Shown here piece by piece: positions 23,201 to 36,700 of a DNA stretch of 64,000 nucleotides. Positions within the stretch are counted from its first letter, which is position 1. Each line of letters opens with the position of its first letter. The notes under the pieces are model-generated. The model saw only the letters and a list, made by a program, of their open reading frames with translations, had not been told where the DNA came from and ran no database searches. The DNA comes from Pagrus major (taxonomy: Eukaryota; Chordata; Actinopteri; Spariformes; Sparidae). The translations under genes and the position numbers were made by a program. The stretch lies in assembly GCF_040436345.1 (NCBI RefSeq), contig NC_133221.1, positions 2,111,618 to 2,175,617 on the forward strand. Direction: 5' to 3'.

Positions 23201-23999
23201 GGTTTAAGGTTGTGCACTGATAGGTTGAAATCAGTCTTGTGATGTTGGGAAGGCGGCGTGCGATGACGCCAAATAAAAAGAATCCATAATTCTTTTTTCA
23301 TTTTACACCAACGGGGCCTTTTCTCCTGCCTTTAGACACCTGTCCATCTTCCTCATATGACTCACAATTAACCGATAACACGGGTTTCCCTATCTCATAA
23401 TCCAAAAGGGGCTTTTACCTTTATCTTCCTACCTGCTGGGGTTCTAATTTCGGCTCACAACTCTTTATCCTTAATTTGGCATAACAAAGTAATTTGTCAC
23501 CATTATGTTTGGAACAGACACAGGAAACATCCGGACAGGTCACTCTAAGTGCTACTAACTGGCGCCAGGCCTTACTTAATATCCTGTTTTGCACAATACC
23601 TAAGCCTATTTAAGACATTTAATAGGAATGTGTTTGTGTGGTTTTATCTGCAGCAAATATAATAAGAATATACATGTAATTTAATGTGACCTGTATTTGA
23701 TAATAAGTCTATAATATAGAAAAATACATACATTTTCCACTACTCCCTCAAAAGCATCAACTTAAAGTAATGAGCATGTTGTGAGGAGGAGAAAGTTCAG
23801 ATATTTGTGATCAGATGTAGGGAGGGAAAGTCAAAAGAGTCAGAAAAATAAATACTCAAGTAAAATACACACAAGAAAAAGTATTTGTACTTCATTACTT
23901 CCCACCTCTGATGCCTTTTCCCGTTTTTTGAGAATTGCCATTGACTTTGATCAGATGATCCTTCAGGAGTCTGTTTCAGAAAATTACACATTCTGTTTG

Positions 24000-24060
24000 A
24001 GGCATCAGTAACTCAATCTGTGGAGAAACCCGAGGGTGGCCGGTTCAGCTCAGAAAGAAA
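24000..24060 (+). repeat. Possible tRNA-derived SINE fragment
   Basis: AACTCAATCTGTGGAGAAAC followed by GGGTGGCCGGTTCAGCTC resembles the A- and B-box-like head of tRNA-derived fish SINEs. It is short and degenerate. Confidence 0.3.
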
Positions 24061-24640
24061 ATATTTGATGTGGGACAAAATAACATTGATTATGCTAAAG
24101 CTAAAACATAAAGGTCATTGGTATTATTGATGTGATGGCACAGGGTCTGTAAAACTGAAATAATGACATGAAGCAAAACCAGAGAAGAGAGAGAAAACGT
24201 GAAGTTGTAGCTGTCATTCAAAAACATCAGTTTTATCAAACATGATGATGTGATGGTGGGATTTACTGACAGATATGGAAAATGTATATGAAGAAGTATG
24301 TTTTCATTAGTGTTTAGTCACCTTACAGAGGGAGCAGCTTCTCTTTCAGTCCACCAGCCTAAACAACTAAAAGTATCTAAACTTTCTAAAGGACACTATA
24401 GAAATGTAGGTACACATATATAATCCAATGCGATCCAATACAACAGCTCTGCTATCATTTCTACCTTTGCAAAGTTGAGTTCAGTTTTTGGTGACATGTC
24501 TGATGGGCCAGCTTCTTTAATCCTCAGCGTTTTCACAGGAAATGATATTAATAACTTATAAGTACATCTTTTTCCTTCCTTATTCCTGAGAAGTGATGAA
24601 TTTAATGAAGAGCAGGAAACACAAGTGGACCTCCCGAAAG

Positions 24641-24648
24641 TATAAATA
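24641..24648 (+). promoter_or_regulatory. TATA-like box, unit 3 receptor
   Basis: TATAAATA 145 bases before the leader ATG in the conserved promoter block. Confidence 0.5.
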
Positions 24649-24785
24649 GAAAGTATAAGCAGTGAAGCACACTTGACAGAAATCATGAAACTAAAGCAGC
24701 TCAGCTTCCTGTTTGATCAGACAGACAGAGTGGAAGGAGTGAAGTGACAGAGACGCTTTTGTCTCCATCAGGATCAAAACTCAGA

Positions 24786-27700
24786 ATGAAGATCCACCAC
24801 GTTCTGTTCTTCTGCTTCATCTCAGGTGAGGACTGATGACCTGACTGTCTCTTTAACGCAGCACCACACACTGCTTTGGGACATTTTATTTGTTAATGTG
24901 GCTAAATGTTTGATGAAACATGTTTTACAGTTGTTGTTGCTCCAGCTGATACAGAAATGATCATCTGTGTTCTGTGTTCATCTTTCCAACAGCTCTGTGT
25001 GGAGACACTGGGCTCGTCAGTGCAAAATTCAACATTTACACAGGAGCTGAGGGAGGAAGTGGTTCAATGTCGTGCTACCTGTCTCAGCCTAAAAACACGA
25101 AGTTCTTCTGTAAAGAAGAATGTAAAGCAGAAGATATTCTCGTTAAAACAGAAGATGTCAGAGCTCAGAATGGCAGATTCAGCACTGAATATGAAGTAGA
25201 ATCTTCTGGAAGAGGAGTTCTGACTGTGACCATCACAGATCTGACCAAGTCTGACGCAGGACGGTACAGGTGTGGTTCGGGCACTGATTTGGTTCCAGAC
25301 TCATACTCGGACTTTGAGATCAGAGTTTCTGATGGTGAGTTTCTACTGAAAGTCTTTAAACCTGATTTATTTAGTGAATTTAGTGATGTAGGAATATTTA
25401 TATATTATATATTTAAAAAAAGGAATCGATGATTTATAAACTTTTTAAGACATTTGTAATTTGTAGTTCTGGACGATATTAATAAAAGATTTAATCAGAT
25501 TATGGGAAGAATTGTAGTTATTTATGTTGTATGAACTTTCGGAGCAGCTGTCAGTGATGATCTGTGTTCATGTGAAGCAAGAAATACTGAGATCAGACTG
25601 CAGCATTTCACAGACAGTAACTGTTGACTGTTTCTCTTTTCGACAGAACTGCCGGGTGGAAGCACTCGTTTTTTCCGTACAGATACTGAAGGAGAGAATA
25701 TCACAATGGGATGCCTCGATACTGTTCAGAGTGAACACAAGTTCCTGTGTAAGGACAAATGTGAAACAGAAGAGGACATTATCATTGAAACTGATGCCAA
25801 TAGAGCTAAGAGTGGCAGATACAGCATTGAATATAAAGAAGGATCTATATTTGGACTGTATGTAACCATCACAAATGCAAGCAAATTGGACACAGGATGG
25901 TACAAGTGTGGCTACGGCAGAGCTTTGTCTCCAGATTCATCCAGGAGACTCCCGATCCTCGTCATTCCTGGTGAGTGTTTATTAAAATCACATGAATATG
26001 TTGCTTCATATAATTCATGTACTTGTCCAATCCACTTATTTTTATTATTTCTTTCCTCCATAAGTGATCATGAAAAACATTTTTGCTTCCTTTGTCATTT
26101 TATTTATTCTGCAAAAATGTTTTTTTAAATGACCTGACAACAGCAGAAATGAAAATATGACCAGAACGTTTATATTTAGCATGTAGAAAAACAATAAATA
26201 ATTGGTTTAAAACCAAAAATAAAGTTAAAAGCATCACAAATACTTAAAAAGAGAACTACTGCCTGTTTGACCTGCTGATGGAGAGATGACAGGGAATTAG
26301 AAGAGGTGGACGTGAACCTTCAGCCACAATAGCAACCCTAGCAGTACATTTCAATTATCTGCAGTTATGTTCACATTCAATATGTGGAAGGTCACATTAA
26401 TACTTTTTTTGAATGTTGTTGGAAAAATACCATAATATGGATTACTGTTATTTGCATGTAAATTCTCTACATATTTCAGGTTTATACACAAAAGTGTCCT
26501 CTGTGGTTTTATTAATTTTAGGTGATATAAAGCCGCTCCACTCTTTTTGCATTGTTTTATTTCTTTTTTATTGTATTTAGATGAAGTTAGAGCTACTTCC
26601 TTAGTTTTCAGTAAAACTTCATCATATCAGTAAAATCAAATCATCAGAATTAGCTGAACCATAAATTAACAAACATTATAAACATATGTCCAGTATGTTC
26701 GTTGTGTATGATTTATGCCTTTAATTATGATACTGGTTTTCACACCTGACTGATTATCTTGTATTCCTCCATTTTGTTATATTTGTATATATTTACACTT
26801 ATTCATACATGGTGGATTTCTCTGCATCAGTATCTATTCAGTATCTTATTATTTCATTGTCTTTTCATTGTCCACAGATCCGTCCAAACCAAACCAGACT
26901 CCTCCACCTTTTTCAACATCAGTCCCATCAGCCTCCACACCAACAACGCAGAGTTTAAAACTCAGTTCAGAAAGTGTCATCGCCTCGTCGTCTTTTCCTA
27001 AAACCACCAACCAGCCTTCAGCTGCAGGTACAGTTCATTAAGACTGCTGACCATCAAACTCCACCTCCATCTCACCTTAAATTGTACAGCACAGGTGTTT
27101 TCTTCACAGTACTGCAAAGAGTGAGAGGAAGTTTAATGACGTAACACTCACCAGGTTTTATGCATCACGCAAACCACATGAGACACATTTTCTTACAACA
27201 AGGAAATAAATTGCAATCATTTTCCTTCTTTTTGGACCCTGTGTACACTTCCTGTCTGCTGATGTCACTTCTTGGGCTGGCAACTAAAGTTGACCTGATT
27301 GTCTCTCTGTCCTTAAATGGAAATGTATACGTTAAGCCAGCTCCAAACAATGGCGTGAGAAAGGAACTCAGTTTAGTATCCTGTAAGGGCCTCATCCTGT
27401 AGCTAACCTTTTAACACAAACGCAGAGCTGATTAATGACTCTGGGCCCTCCTAACAGATCTTCTCAACATCAGCCACCTTACTTAACCCCCACAAACAGG
27501 AACAACATGACACAGTTAAATCATAGCTCAGAATGTGTTGTTGCACAGATACCTCACATGTCTCGGAGGATGTCATTAGTAACAGCCTTGAAGACAGCTG
27601 GGACGTTGGTCAAGCCAGAGGGCATTTCTTGGTATTCGAAGTGGCCCAGGGGTGTGTTGATCCGGTCTTCCACTTGTCTCCCTTCCGAATCCGGACCAAG

Positions 27701-29509
27701 TTGTAGGCGTTTCGTAGATCCAGCTTAGTGAAGATTTGGGCGTGGCAAAGTGGCTCAAATGACAGGTCGATAAGAGGAAGAGGGTACTTGTTTTTTACCG
27801 TGATATTGGTGAGGCCACAATAATCAATAAAGGAGCGGTAGAGGGTAAAACGAATGCAGCTAAATATAGGGACATCCTGGAGGACAACCTGATTCAGTCT
27901 GCAAGAAAACTACATAGAAGAAAGGAGTCAAATCGTAGTGTCCAGATGTGCAGGAGTTATTGAGACCTCTCCACACAGACTCAGTGCTGTGATTGAGGCC
28001 AAAGGTGCAGCTACTAAATACTGATGTGAAGGGGGTGAATACTTATGCAATCACTTATTTTATATGATATATTTTTAATTAATTGACATTACTTTGTAGA
28101 AATCTGTTTTCACTTTGACATTACAGAGGTTTTTTGTAATTTATTTGTTTTGTATATTTTTTATATTGAAGTTCAGAAGAAGATAACACAACTGTAACTT
28201 ACAATGCAAGTGTTGGGAGAGGAGGGGAAAAGTCTAACATGTCTAACAAGTTTAACATATAAATCATCCATCTTTGCCCACTTCATCTTAGTCTTTGTGC
28301 CCTCAGGGATGCATAAACTGCAGGTTATGAACTTATTTTTTCAAATTACAAAAATGTGAAATTATTATCGGTATCGGCTGGAAAAACACATATCGTGCAT
28401 CCCTAATTACTTCATATAATTCATGTACCTGTCGCCCAATCCACTTTTATTTTTATACAGATTTTCCCCAAAAAGGGATCATGAAAAACATCTTTGCTTC
28501 CTTTGTCATTTTATTTATTCTGCAAAAATGTTTTTTTAGACAACAGCAGAAATGAAAATATGACCAGAACATTTTATACGTTTATATTTAGCATGTAGTA
28601 GTAGTTTTATATATTTTAGGTGATATAAAGCCGCCCAACTCTTTTTGCATTGTTTCAGTTTTTTTAGATGAAGTTAGAGCTACTTTCTTTGTTTTCAGTA
28701 AAACTTAGACCTTCTGTCATCAGCAAAAATCAAATCATCAGAATTAGCTGAACCATAAATTACCAAACATTATAAACATATGTCCAGTATGTTCGTTGTG
28801 TATGATTGATGCCTTTAATTATGATACTTACTGGTTTTCGCACCTGACTGATTATCTTGTATTCCTACATTTTGTTATATTTGTATATATTTACACTCAT
28901 TCATACATGGTGGATTTCTCTGCATCAGTATCTATTCAGTATCTTATTATTTCATTGTCTTTTCATTGTCCACAGATCTGTCCAAACCAAACCAGACTCC
29001 ACCACCTTTTTCAACATCAGCCCCATCAGCCTCCACACCAACAACGCAGAGTTTAAAACTCAGTTCAGAAAGTGTCATCGCCTCGTCGTCTTTCCCTAAA
29101 ACCACCAACCAGCCTTCAGCTGCAGGTACAGTTCATTAAGACTGCTGACCATCAAACTCCACCTCCATCTCACCTTAAATTTTACAACACAGGTGTTTTC
29201 TTCACAGTAGTGCAAAGAGTGAGAGGAAGTTTAATGATGCAACATGCAAACCACATGAGACACATTTTCTTACAACAAGGAAATAAATTACCATCATTTT
29301 CCTTCTTTGTGGACCCTGTGTACACTTCCTGTCTCTCTCTCTCTCCAGTCTGCTCCAGTGTCCCTCACCCAGGTTACATCTGGGGTCTGGTTGTTTTACT
29401 GGTGGTTGTTTTTCTGCTGATCCTCTACACATGGAAGATGAGGAGGGACTTCAGATCAAGCTTCAGAATCACAGAGGTGATTTTCTCCGACTCCACACGC
29501 CGTCCTTGA
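24786..29509 (+). CDS. CD300/CMRF35-like two-Ig-domain membrane receptor, unit 3
   Basis: Exons: leader 24786-24825, Ig1 24993-25334, Ig2 25647-25970, stalk 26878-27027, second stalk 28976-29125, transmembrane/tail 29349-29509 (TGA). All joins are phase 1; 388 residues with both stalks, 338 with one. Ig1 keeps CYL...FFCKEEC...DAGRYRCG and Ig2 has CKDKC...DTGWYKCG. Ig2 differs from the other units at the C-terminal strand (SSRRLPILV rather than SSYPLPILV). As in unit 1, the first stalk copy lacks its transmembrane exon and is followed by transposon debris (27260-28410). The tail has no tyrosine. Function is inferred from the family only. Confidence 0.85.
27255..28410. mobile_element. Transposon debris between the two stalk exons of unit 3
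   Basis: Composite region replacing the first transmembrane exon. It contains a Ty3/gypsy RT remnant (minus strand, about 27540-27850), a Tc1-like remnant (about 27860-27930, [16 protein letters not shown]), a segment ending in the wording GGGGGTGAATACTTATGC and AATTACATATATTT-type tails common to fish DNA transposons, and an end with TATCGGTATCGG and ATATCGTGCATCCC, reminiscent of hAT-like termini. Receptor intron 3 sequence resumes at about 28410. Confidence 0.6.
27540..27850 (-). pseudogene. Ty3/gypsy reverse transcriptase remnant
   Basis: On the minus strand the broken frames give [40 protein letters not shown], and a final [18 protein letters not shown] segment. This order matches the Ty3/gypsy RT core ([17 protein letters not shown]). 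It is frameshifted and lacks the YxDD part. Confidence 0.75.
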
Positions 29510-29820
29510 CAGTTTCTACCACTGCACTATAAAACCGTTGGAAAGAGATTAAAATTTCACTGTAGATTAAACAGAAAATCTGGGATTGCTCAACTGTTTC
29601 TGACACAATTGGTCCTTGACTTCACACAGAAGTAGAATGAAGCAGGCGTTGATTTTGCCAACTGAAACACTGTCTTTGTAATTAGAACAGGTGGATGTGT
29701 GCTGCCCTCTGCTGGACAACAAGTAAAATAATTAACCTCCTCATTTTGTTTTTTTGGTTGTGATTTGGCCTTAATGTAGCATGGAAGTTCAATTCCTAAT
29801 GAAGAACAATTTATTTGGAA

Positions 29821-29826
29821 AATAAA
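29821..29826 (+). terminator. Poly(A) signal candidate, unit 3 receptor
   Basis: AATAAA about 310 bases after the stop; nearer positions carry ATAAAA or AATGAA variants only. Confidence 0.35.
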
Positions 29827-30353
29827 CACACAAAGATTTGAAAAAGGTTTTGTTCCTATGGGATGAACAAGACTCGGCCAAAGACACAAATGAACCACAA
29901 AAAGATATTTAAAAAGGATTTATGAACATAAAGAGAACTAAAAAACCAAGACACTGACTCAGGACAACCGAAAAGACACTGAGCTAAACACAACAGAACA
30001 AAAGCCCAGGCTGAGAGGCATCAAGACCAGCAGTCCTCCCTCCGTTCTGATGCTGGCACAGGAGATATTAAGCACTTCTCCCAGGCCAGGTGAACCTCAG
30101 TGAGCAATCAAGAAGTGGCACACCTGTGCAGAGCAAGAGAGGACAGGAGGGGAACAGGAACAAGCAGCACAGGGACACAGACAGCCGTAACACCAGCACT
30201 GAAAATACTGAAAATGCATACATGAAAGTAAATACATATAAACATGTGTTGTGTTTCACACTGTTTCTTTGAATTGTTTAATTTAAGCATTCTAAATTTT
30301 CCATAGTAAACTCGGGTTAATACAAACTTTCCATTTTCCTGTCGGATTAATTT

Positions 30354-30560
30354 TCAATCAATCAATCAATCAATCAATCATCTTTATTTGTTTAACGCCA
30401 GTTCACACCAAAAGTCATCTCATGACATTTTCCAAACTGAGCAGGTCTAGACCGTACTACTCCATTCATTTTTCCACATTTCCCCCATGAGCAAGCACAA
30501 GAGTCTTTTAACAGGCAGAAACCTCGACCAGAACCGGACTCAATGGTACCTGTGAGATGC
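30354..30560. repeat. (CAAT)n and dispersed-repeat fragment, unit 3
   Basis: Same structure as at 7121-7340 in unit 1 with a shorter tetranucleotide run. Confidence 0.55.
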
Positions 30561-31521
30561 CTTTAAAATGAGAACCATGAAAAAGAGCCTTGACTCTACA
30601 TTTAATGGCTGCTGTGCTCTCAGGACCGGCTCACACACTGTGGATGTTCTGTTCCTGTGATCTTACAAAATAATGTTACACATTGATGATATGTTTACTC
30701 GTGATATTCAGAGTCACGCAGGTTATCTCTATACTGTTGGTAGTCTGTTAGTTAGCTTGGCCCCCAAGATTTGTCTATCACACATTATCTGGTCTGTTGC
30801 AATGAATACTGCTGTACAACAGCTGTGATGTCATTTCCTGTCACCTTGGTAAAGTTGTCGATCTTATTTTCAGATCCCTTTCCTGTAAGGATTTGGCTCC
30901 AGCCTCCACATGTGAAGACTCCATCGTCAAAACCTGCAGTGATTAGGAGCAAAGCTGCAGTGATTATGAACAAACCTGCACCGCTCACACATACAGCACT
31001 CAGATTATCTGTAGGTTCTGGATCTGTATTTGTTACTAACATGTCACTAATATGTTGATCTGTTACTTCAATAAAAGTACTAATACCACACTGTAAATAT
31101 ACTCTGTTAAAAGTCCTGCAATTAAACTGTTACTGCAGTAAAAGTATGTAAGAATAATCAGGAAAAATGTGCTTAAAGTATGAAAAGTAAAAGTACTCAG
31201 TGTAGTAAAATGTTTCATTCTGGATTAATCTGCTGATTATTGTTGTTGATTAATCATTCAGAAAAGTGAGAAATGTGGTGACAGTGAGCCAGAGCCCAAA
31301 GTGACACCTTCATACTGTTTGTTTTGACCAACAAACAGTCTAAACCTCAACATTATTACAAATACATCAAAATTAATACAATTGTTTAAAGGAAAAGCAT
31401 CAAATCGTCACATTTGTGAAGTTGGAGCCATGAAATGTTTTTACATGAAAAAGGACCAGAGTGATGTAGTGTAATATAACCATAAGTAAGTAGTTAGTGG
31501 TTAATGACAACTGGTAATAAG

Positions 31522-32287
31522 CAGTGTTGGGTGTAACGCGTTACTTTGTAACGCGTTACTGTAATCAGATTACTTTTTCAAGTAACTAGTAGTGTAAGGC
31601 ATTACTCTACTGAAAATAGTAATAATATTACAATTTTCCGGGCTCGTTACTTGCGTTACATTTGCTAGTAGCTACCAGCTACTTCACCACACACGCATCA
31701 CACAAAACAGCACGGAGGGAGGGGGGGGGCGTGAATGGATCAGTGATTGGTTGGGGTTTGACACGAGGTATCATTTACCATCACCGATTGGTCGCCAGCG
31801 GCACCCGCCAGGGCAGATGGGTAAAAAATGGAAGAGTCAACAAGTCCGGAGCATGTTGCTGCTGCTGCTTCTGCTAGCTCGTGTCCTGAAGAAGGCACCG
31901 CTCTGCAAAAAACCTCGTTCGACGGCTGGAAATTCAACCACTATTTTCAATATTAGTTAATATTTCTTTGTATTTGATTGCACAAGTACACTTGTTTGTA
32001 TTTGCACTAGACAATGTTAATTGAGGAAGTTAAACAGCATGTAGGCCAGTCTGTTGTTGGGTTAATAAAGACCTTCAAGAAGACTCCTCCTTTGTCTGCT
32101 CTCTTTCCATCTTATGCATCTCAGGCAATTTTAGAGTAAGTAGAAAAAAAGTAACTAGTAATATAACTAGTAATATAACTAGTTACTTTCTCCAGGGAGT
32201 AATATAGTAGTGTAAGGCATTACTATTTTTGAGAGTAATATGTAATCTGTAATATATTACTTTTTAAAGTAACTAGCCCCAACACTG
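31522..32287. mobile_element. hAT-type non-autonomous element (unit 3)
   Basis: A 766-base insertion begins CAGTGTTGGGTGTAAC and ends AGCCCCAACACTG, with 8-bp direct repeats GTAATAAG at 31514-31521 and 32288-32295. Units 1, 2 and 4 show the empty site (about 8275, 21850, 49508). Sub-terminal regions are rich in GTAACGCGTTAC and AAGTAACTAGT blocks, a wording abundant in fish genomes. No transposase is encoded. Confidence 0.8.
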
Positions 32288-33718
32288 GTAATAAGGACCG
32301 AGATGTTAAAGAAGCTAATCAAAATGTGAAGGAATCATAAATGAATGGTTAAAACATGTATTACTCTGCACTAGTTGATTGAACGTGCACCTGTTGATCG
32401 GATTGATGATTAAACTACTGTATTGTGTTAACTTGGAGTGAAATGTAACCACAAATGTAAGAGTGAAATCATGTAACCAAATATACCACACTTTTATTAT
32501 TTTTAAAAAATGCAGTACGAAGAATGATCAAAGCTAATGGGATATATTCAGAGGGAAACTTGTTTTTAAAAAAAGCTCAGGCCAGAGTCACTAAGAGCTG
32601 ATGGTGTGTTCTGAGGAAAGTACCTGTTTTTTTAAATAACCAAACTCAGAGAGTAGAAGCTACTGGTGTCAGGAACGGCAGGGCACGGACAGGTGCATCG
32701 GAAAAATACCCGTCAGCAGAAGTGAGGAAGAGTAAGGATTGGTTGAGACCAAGAGGCCATGGGAGGACACTCCCAGTTTTTAGGCTTAAAACAAGACATC
32801 AAATGTATTAGATCAGATCAGTTGTTCATGGACATTGTCTGTGTATGATCTCAGCTCTTACTGCCGGCAATAAAAGCTTTACTGCACTCAGCTTTGAGGA
32901 CTTCTGGTGATTTTTGACTCCTGCTTTTTGGAAAACCTTCTGAACATCCAAGACTGAAGAAAAGTCGTTACACGACAGTGATTGTAAAGATGGTTCCCAG
33001 CTTATTTTCTATCAGTTGACTTACTGATTAATCAATTGTTTGATTAATAAAGTGGTGGATGTAACATAACTCTATAACATACTGCACATTTCAATTTGTT
33101 TACTCCAGTAAAAGTAATAGAGTACAGGCTCTGACATGTACTCAGAGTATCAGAGTAAAAAGTCTCCCTCTGAAGGACATTTGTGGTCAAAGCTGACTGA
33201 AGCTCACGTCATATTAATATAATTCAAAGACTATTAAAGTTAAAGGTAGAGTCAGTAGGATTTGTCCCAGCTGCTCCTGAACGCACCACAAAGATAGTTG
33301 ATAGTTGAGTCTCATTCCCAGGACGTCAAACAGCCACATGTTGGGTTGGTAAAGCGTCCCGAGCAGCAACAAAGAGAGAAAATAAGAAACTCGAGACACT
33401 AACACGCCTTTTCTCCCCATTCAGCCTCCCTCTCTGTCTGTTCACGTCTTCTGTAGCTGCCATCAAAGTCAGTTATACTATTTAAGTTAATTTACATAAT
33501 TAATAATAATTGGTTGTTGTGTCAGTGCTCTCACGTCGTTTTGTGTTGACGCACTTTACCTTCACCATGCTTGAGGTGAACAGCGGTCAATAAGTCTGGT
33601 ATGAGAGAAGCAGAGGAAAGAAGAAGAATAAAGTGTCCTTAACTCCGTTTAGTTGAGAAGGCCAATGAGGTATGTTGATGTATAATTATGGTTTATATTG
33701 TGCTTTGTAACTCGCTCT

Positions 33719-36700
33719 CCATCCATCCATCCATTGTCTACCGCTTATCCGGGGCCGGGTCGCGGGGGCAGCTGCCTGAGCAGGGATACCCAGACTTCCC
33801 TCTCCCCGGACACTTCCTCCAGCTCCTCCGGGAGGATCCCAAGGCGTTCCCAGGTCAGCCGGGCGACATAGTCACTCCAGCGTGTCCTGGGTCTTCCTCG
33901 GGGTCTCTTCCTCCCGGTGGGGCATGCCTGGAACACCTCCCGAGGGAGGCGTCCAGGGGGCATCCGATACAGATGCCCAAGCCACCTCAGCTGACTCCTC
34001 TCGATGTGGAGGAGCAGCGGTTCTACTCCGAGCTCCTCCCGCGTGACAGAGCTCCTCACCCTATCTCTAAGGGAGCGCCCTGCCACCCTGCGGAGGAAAC
34101 TCATTTCGGCCGCTTGTATCCGGGATCTTATTCTTTCGGTCATGACCCAAAGTTCATGACCATAGGTGAGGGTAGGAACGTAGACTGACCGGTAAATCGA
34201 GAGCTTCGCCTTTCGGCTCAGCTCTCTCTTCACCACGACAGACCGATACAACGACCGCATTACTGCGGCCGCCGCACCGATCCGCCTGTCAATCTCACGC
34301 TCCATCCTTCCCTCACTCGTGAACAAGACCCCGAGATACTTAAACTCCTCCACTTGAGGCAGGAACTCTCCCCCAACCTGGAGGGAACAAGCCACCTTTT
34401 TCCGGTCGAGAACCATGGCCTCAGACTTGGAGGTGCTGATTCTCATCCCAACTGCTTCACACTCGGCTGCAAACCGCCCCAGAACATGCTGGAGGTCCTG
34501 GCCCGAAGGAGCCAACAAGACAACATCATCTGCGAAAAGCAGGGATGAAATCCGGTGGCTCCCGAACCAGATCCCCTCCGGCCCATGACTGCGCCTAGAA
34601 ATTCTGTCCATAAAAATAATGAACAGAACCGGTGACAAAGGGCAGCCCTGCCGGAGTCCAACATGCACTGGAAACAGGTCTGACTTACTGCCGGCAATGC
34701 GAACCAAGCTCCTGCTCCGGTCGTACAGGGATCGTACAGCCCTTAGTAGAGGGCCCTCGACCCCGTACTCCCGAAGCACCCCCCACAGAATGCCACGAGG
34801 GACACGGTCGAATGCCTTCTCCAAGTCCACAAAACACATGTGGACTGGTTGGGCAAACTCCCATGAACCCTCCAGCACCCTGCTGAGGGTATAGAGCTGG
34901 TCCAGTGTTCCACGGCCAGGACGAAAACCGCATTGTTCCTCCTGAATCCGAGGTTCGACTATCGGCCGAATTCTCCTCTCCAGTACCCTGGAATAGACTT
35001 TACCAGGGAGGCTGAGAAGTGTGATCCCCCGGTAGTTGGAACACACCCTCCGGTCCCCCTTTTTGAATAGAGGGACCACCACCCCGGTCTGCCAGTCCAG
35101 AGGCACTGTCCCCGACTGCCACGCGATGTTGCAGAGACGTGTCAGCCAAGACAGCCCCACAACATCCAAAGACTTGAGGTACTCGGGGCGGATCTCATCC
35201 ACCCCCGGTGCTTTGCCACCGGGCAGCTTCCGGACTACCTCGGTGACTTCGGCTTGGGTGATGAATGGATCAACCTCCGAGTCCCCAGCCTCTGCTTCCT
35301 CTATGGAAGACGTGTCAGTGGGATTGAGGAGATCCTCGAAGTACTCCTTCCACCGCCCGACGATATCCCCAGTCGAGGTCAACAGCTCCCCGCCTCCACC
35401 GTAAACAGTGTTGGCGGGGTGCTGCTTCCCCTTCCTAAGGCGCCGGATGGTTTGCCAGAATTTCCTCGAGGCCGACCGGTAGTCCTTCTCCATGGCCTCC
35501 CCGAACTTTTCCCAGGCCCGAGTCTTTGCTTCCGCGACCGCCCGTGCTGCAGCACGCTTGGCCTGCCGGTACCCGTCAGCTGCCTCAGGAGTCCCCCGAG
35601 CCAGCCAGGCTCGATAGGACTCCTTCTTCAGCTTGACAGCATCCCTTACTGTCGGTGTCCACCACCGAGTTCGGGGATTGCCGCCACGACAGGCACCGGA
35701 GACCTTACGGCCACAGCTCCGAACAGCCGCGTCAACAATGGAGGCGGAGAACAAGGCCCATTCGGACTCAATGTCCCCAGCCTCCCTCGGGATCTGGTCA
35801 AAGCTCTCCCGGAGGTGGGAGTTGTAGACCTCCCCGACAGAGGGTTCCACCAGACGTTCCCAGCAGACCCTCACAGTACGTTTGGGTCTGCCAAGTCTGT
35901 CCAGCTTCCTCCCCTGCCAGCGAAACCAACTCACCACCAGGTGGTGATCAGTTGACAGCTCAGCCCCTCTCTTCACCCGAGTGTCCAAGACATACGGCCG
36001 GAGGTCAGATGACACGACCACAAAGTCGATCATCGACCTCCGGCCTAGGGTGTCCCGGTGCCATGTGCACTGATGAACACCCTTATGCCTGAACATGGTG
36101 TTCGTTATGGACAAACTGTGACTGGCACAGAAGTCCAACAACAGAACACCACTCGGGTTCAGATCAGGGAGGCCGTTCCTCCCAATCACTCCCCTCCAGG
36201 CAACACTGTCGCTGCCTACGTGAGCGTTGAAGTCCCCCAGCAGAACGATGGAGTCCCCAGTTGGAGCACTCTCCAGTACCCCTCCCAGGGACCCCAAGAA
36301 GGCCGGGTACTCTGCACTGCCGTTTGGCCCATAGGCCGAAACAACAGTGAGAGACCTATCCCCGACCCGGAGGCGCAGGGAAACGACCCTCTCGTTCACC
36401 GGGGAAAACTCCAACACATGGCGGCTGAGCTGGGGAGCTATGAGCAAGCCCACACCAGCTCGCCGCCTCTCACCGCGGGCAACTCCAGAGTAGAAGAGAG
36501 TCCAGCCTCTCTCAAGGAGTTGGGTTCCAGAGCCCAGACTGTGCGTGGAGGAGAGCCCGACTATCTCTAGCCGGTAGCGCTCAACCTCCCGCACCAGTTC
36601 AGGCTCTTTCCCCCTCAGCGAGGTGACATTCCATGTCCCCATGGCTAGAGTCACCGTCCGGGGATTGGGTCGCCGGGGCACCCGCCCAGGACAGCCACCC

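Larger units (their letters stand above)
21963..32403 (+). repeat. Tandem gene unit 3
   Basis: Third array unit. The 5' flank to about 22790 matches unit 1, then a LINE-2-derived insertion intervenes. Homology to the promoter-proximal region resumes at about 23225 but diverges again at 23460-24230. The stretch 23460-24560 has no recognisable gene. The 3' flank is the longest of the units because of a hAT-type insertion. Confidence 0.9.
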
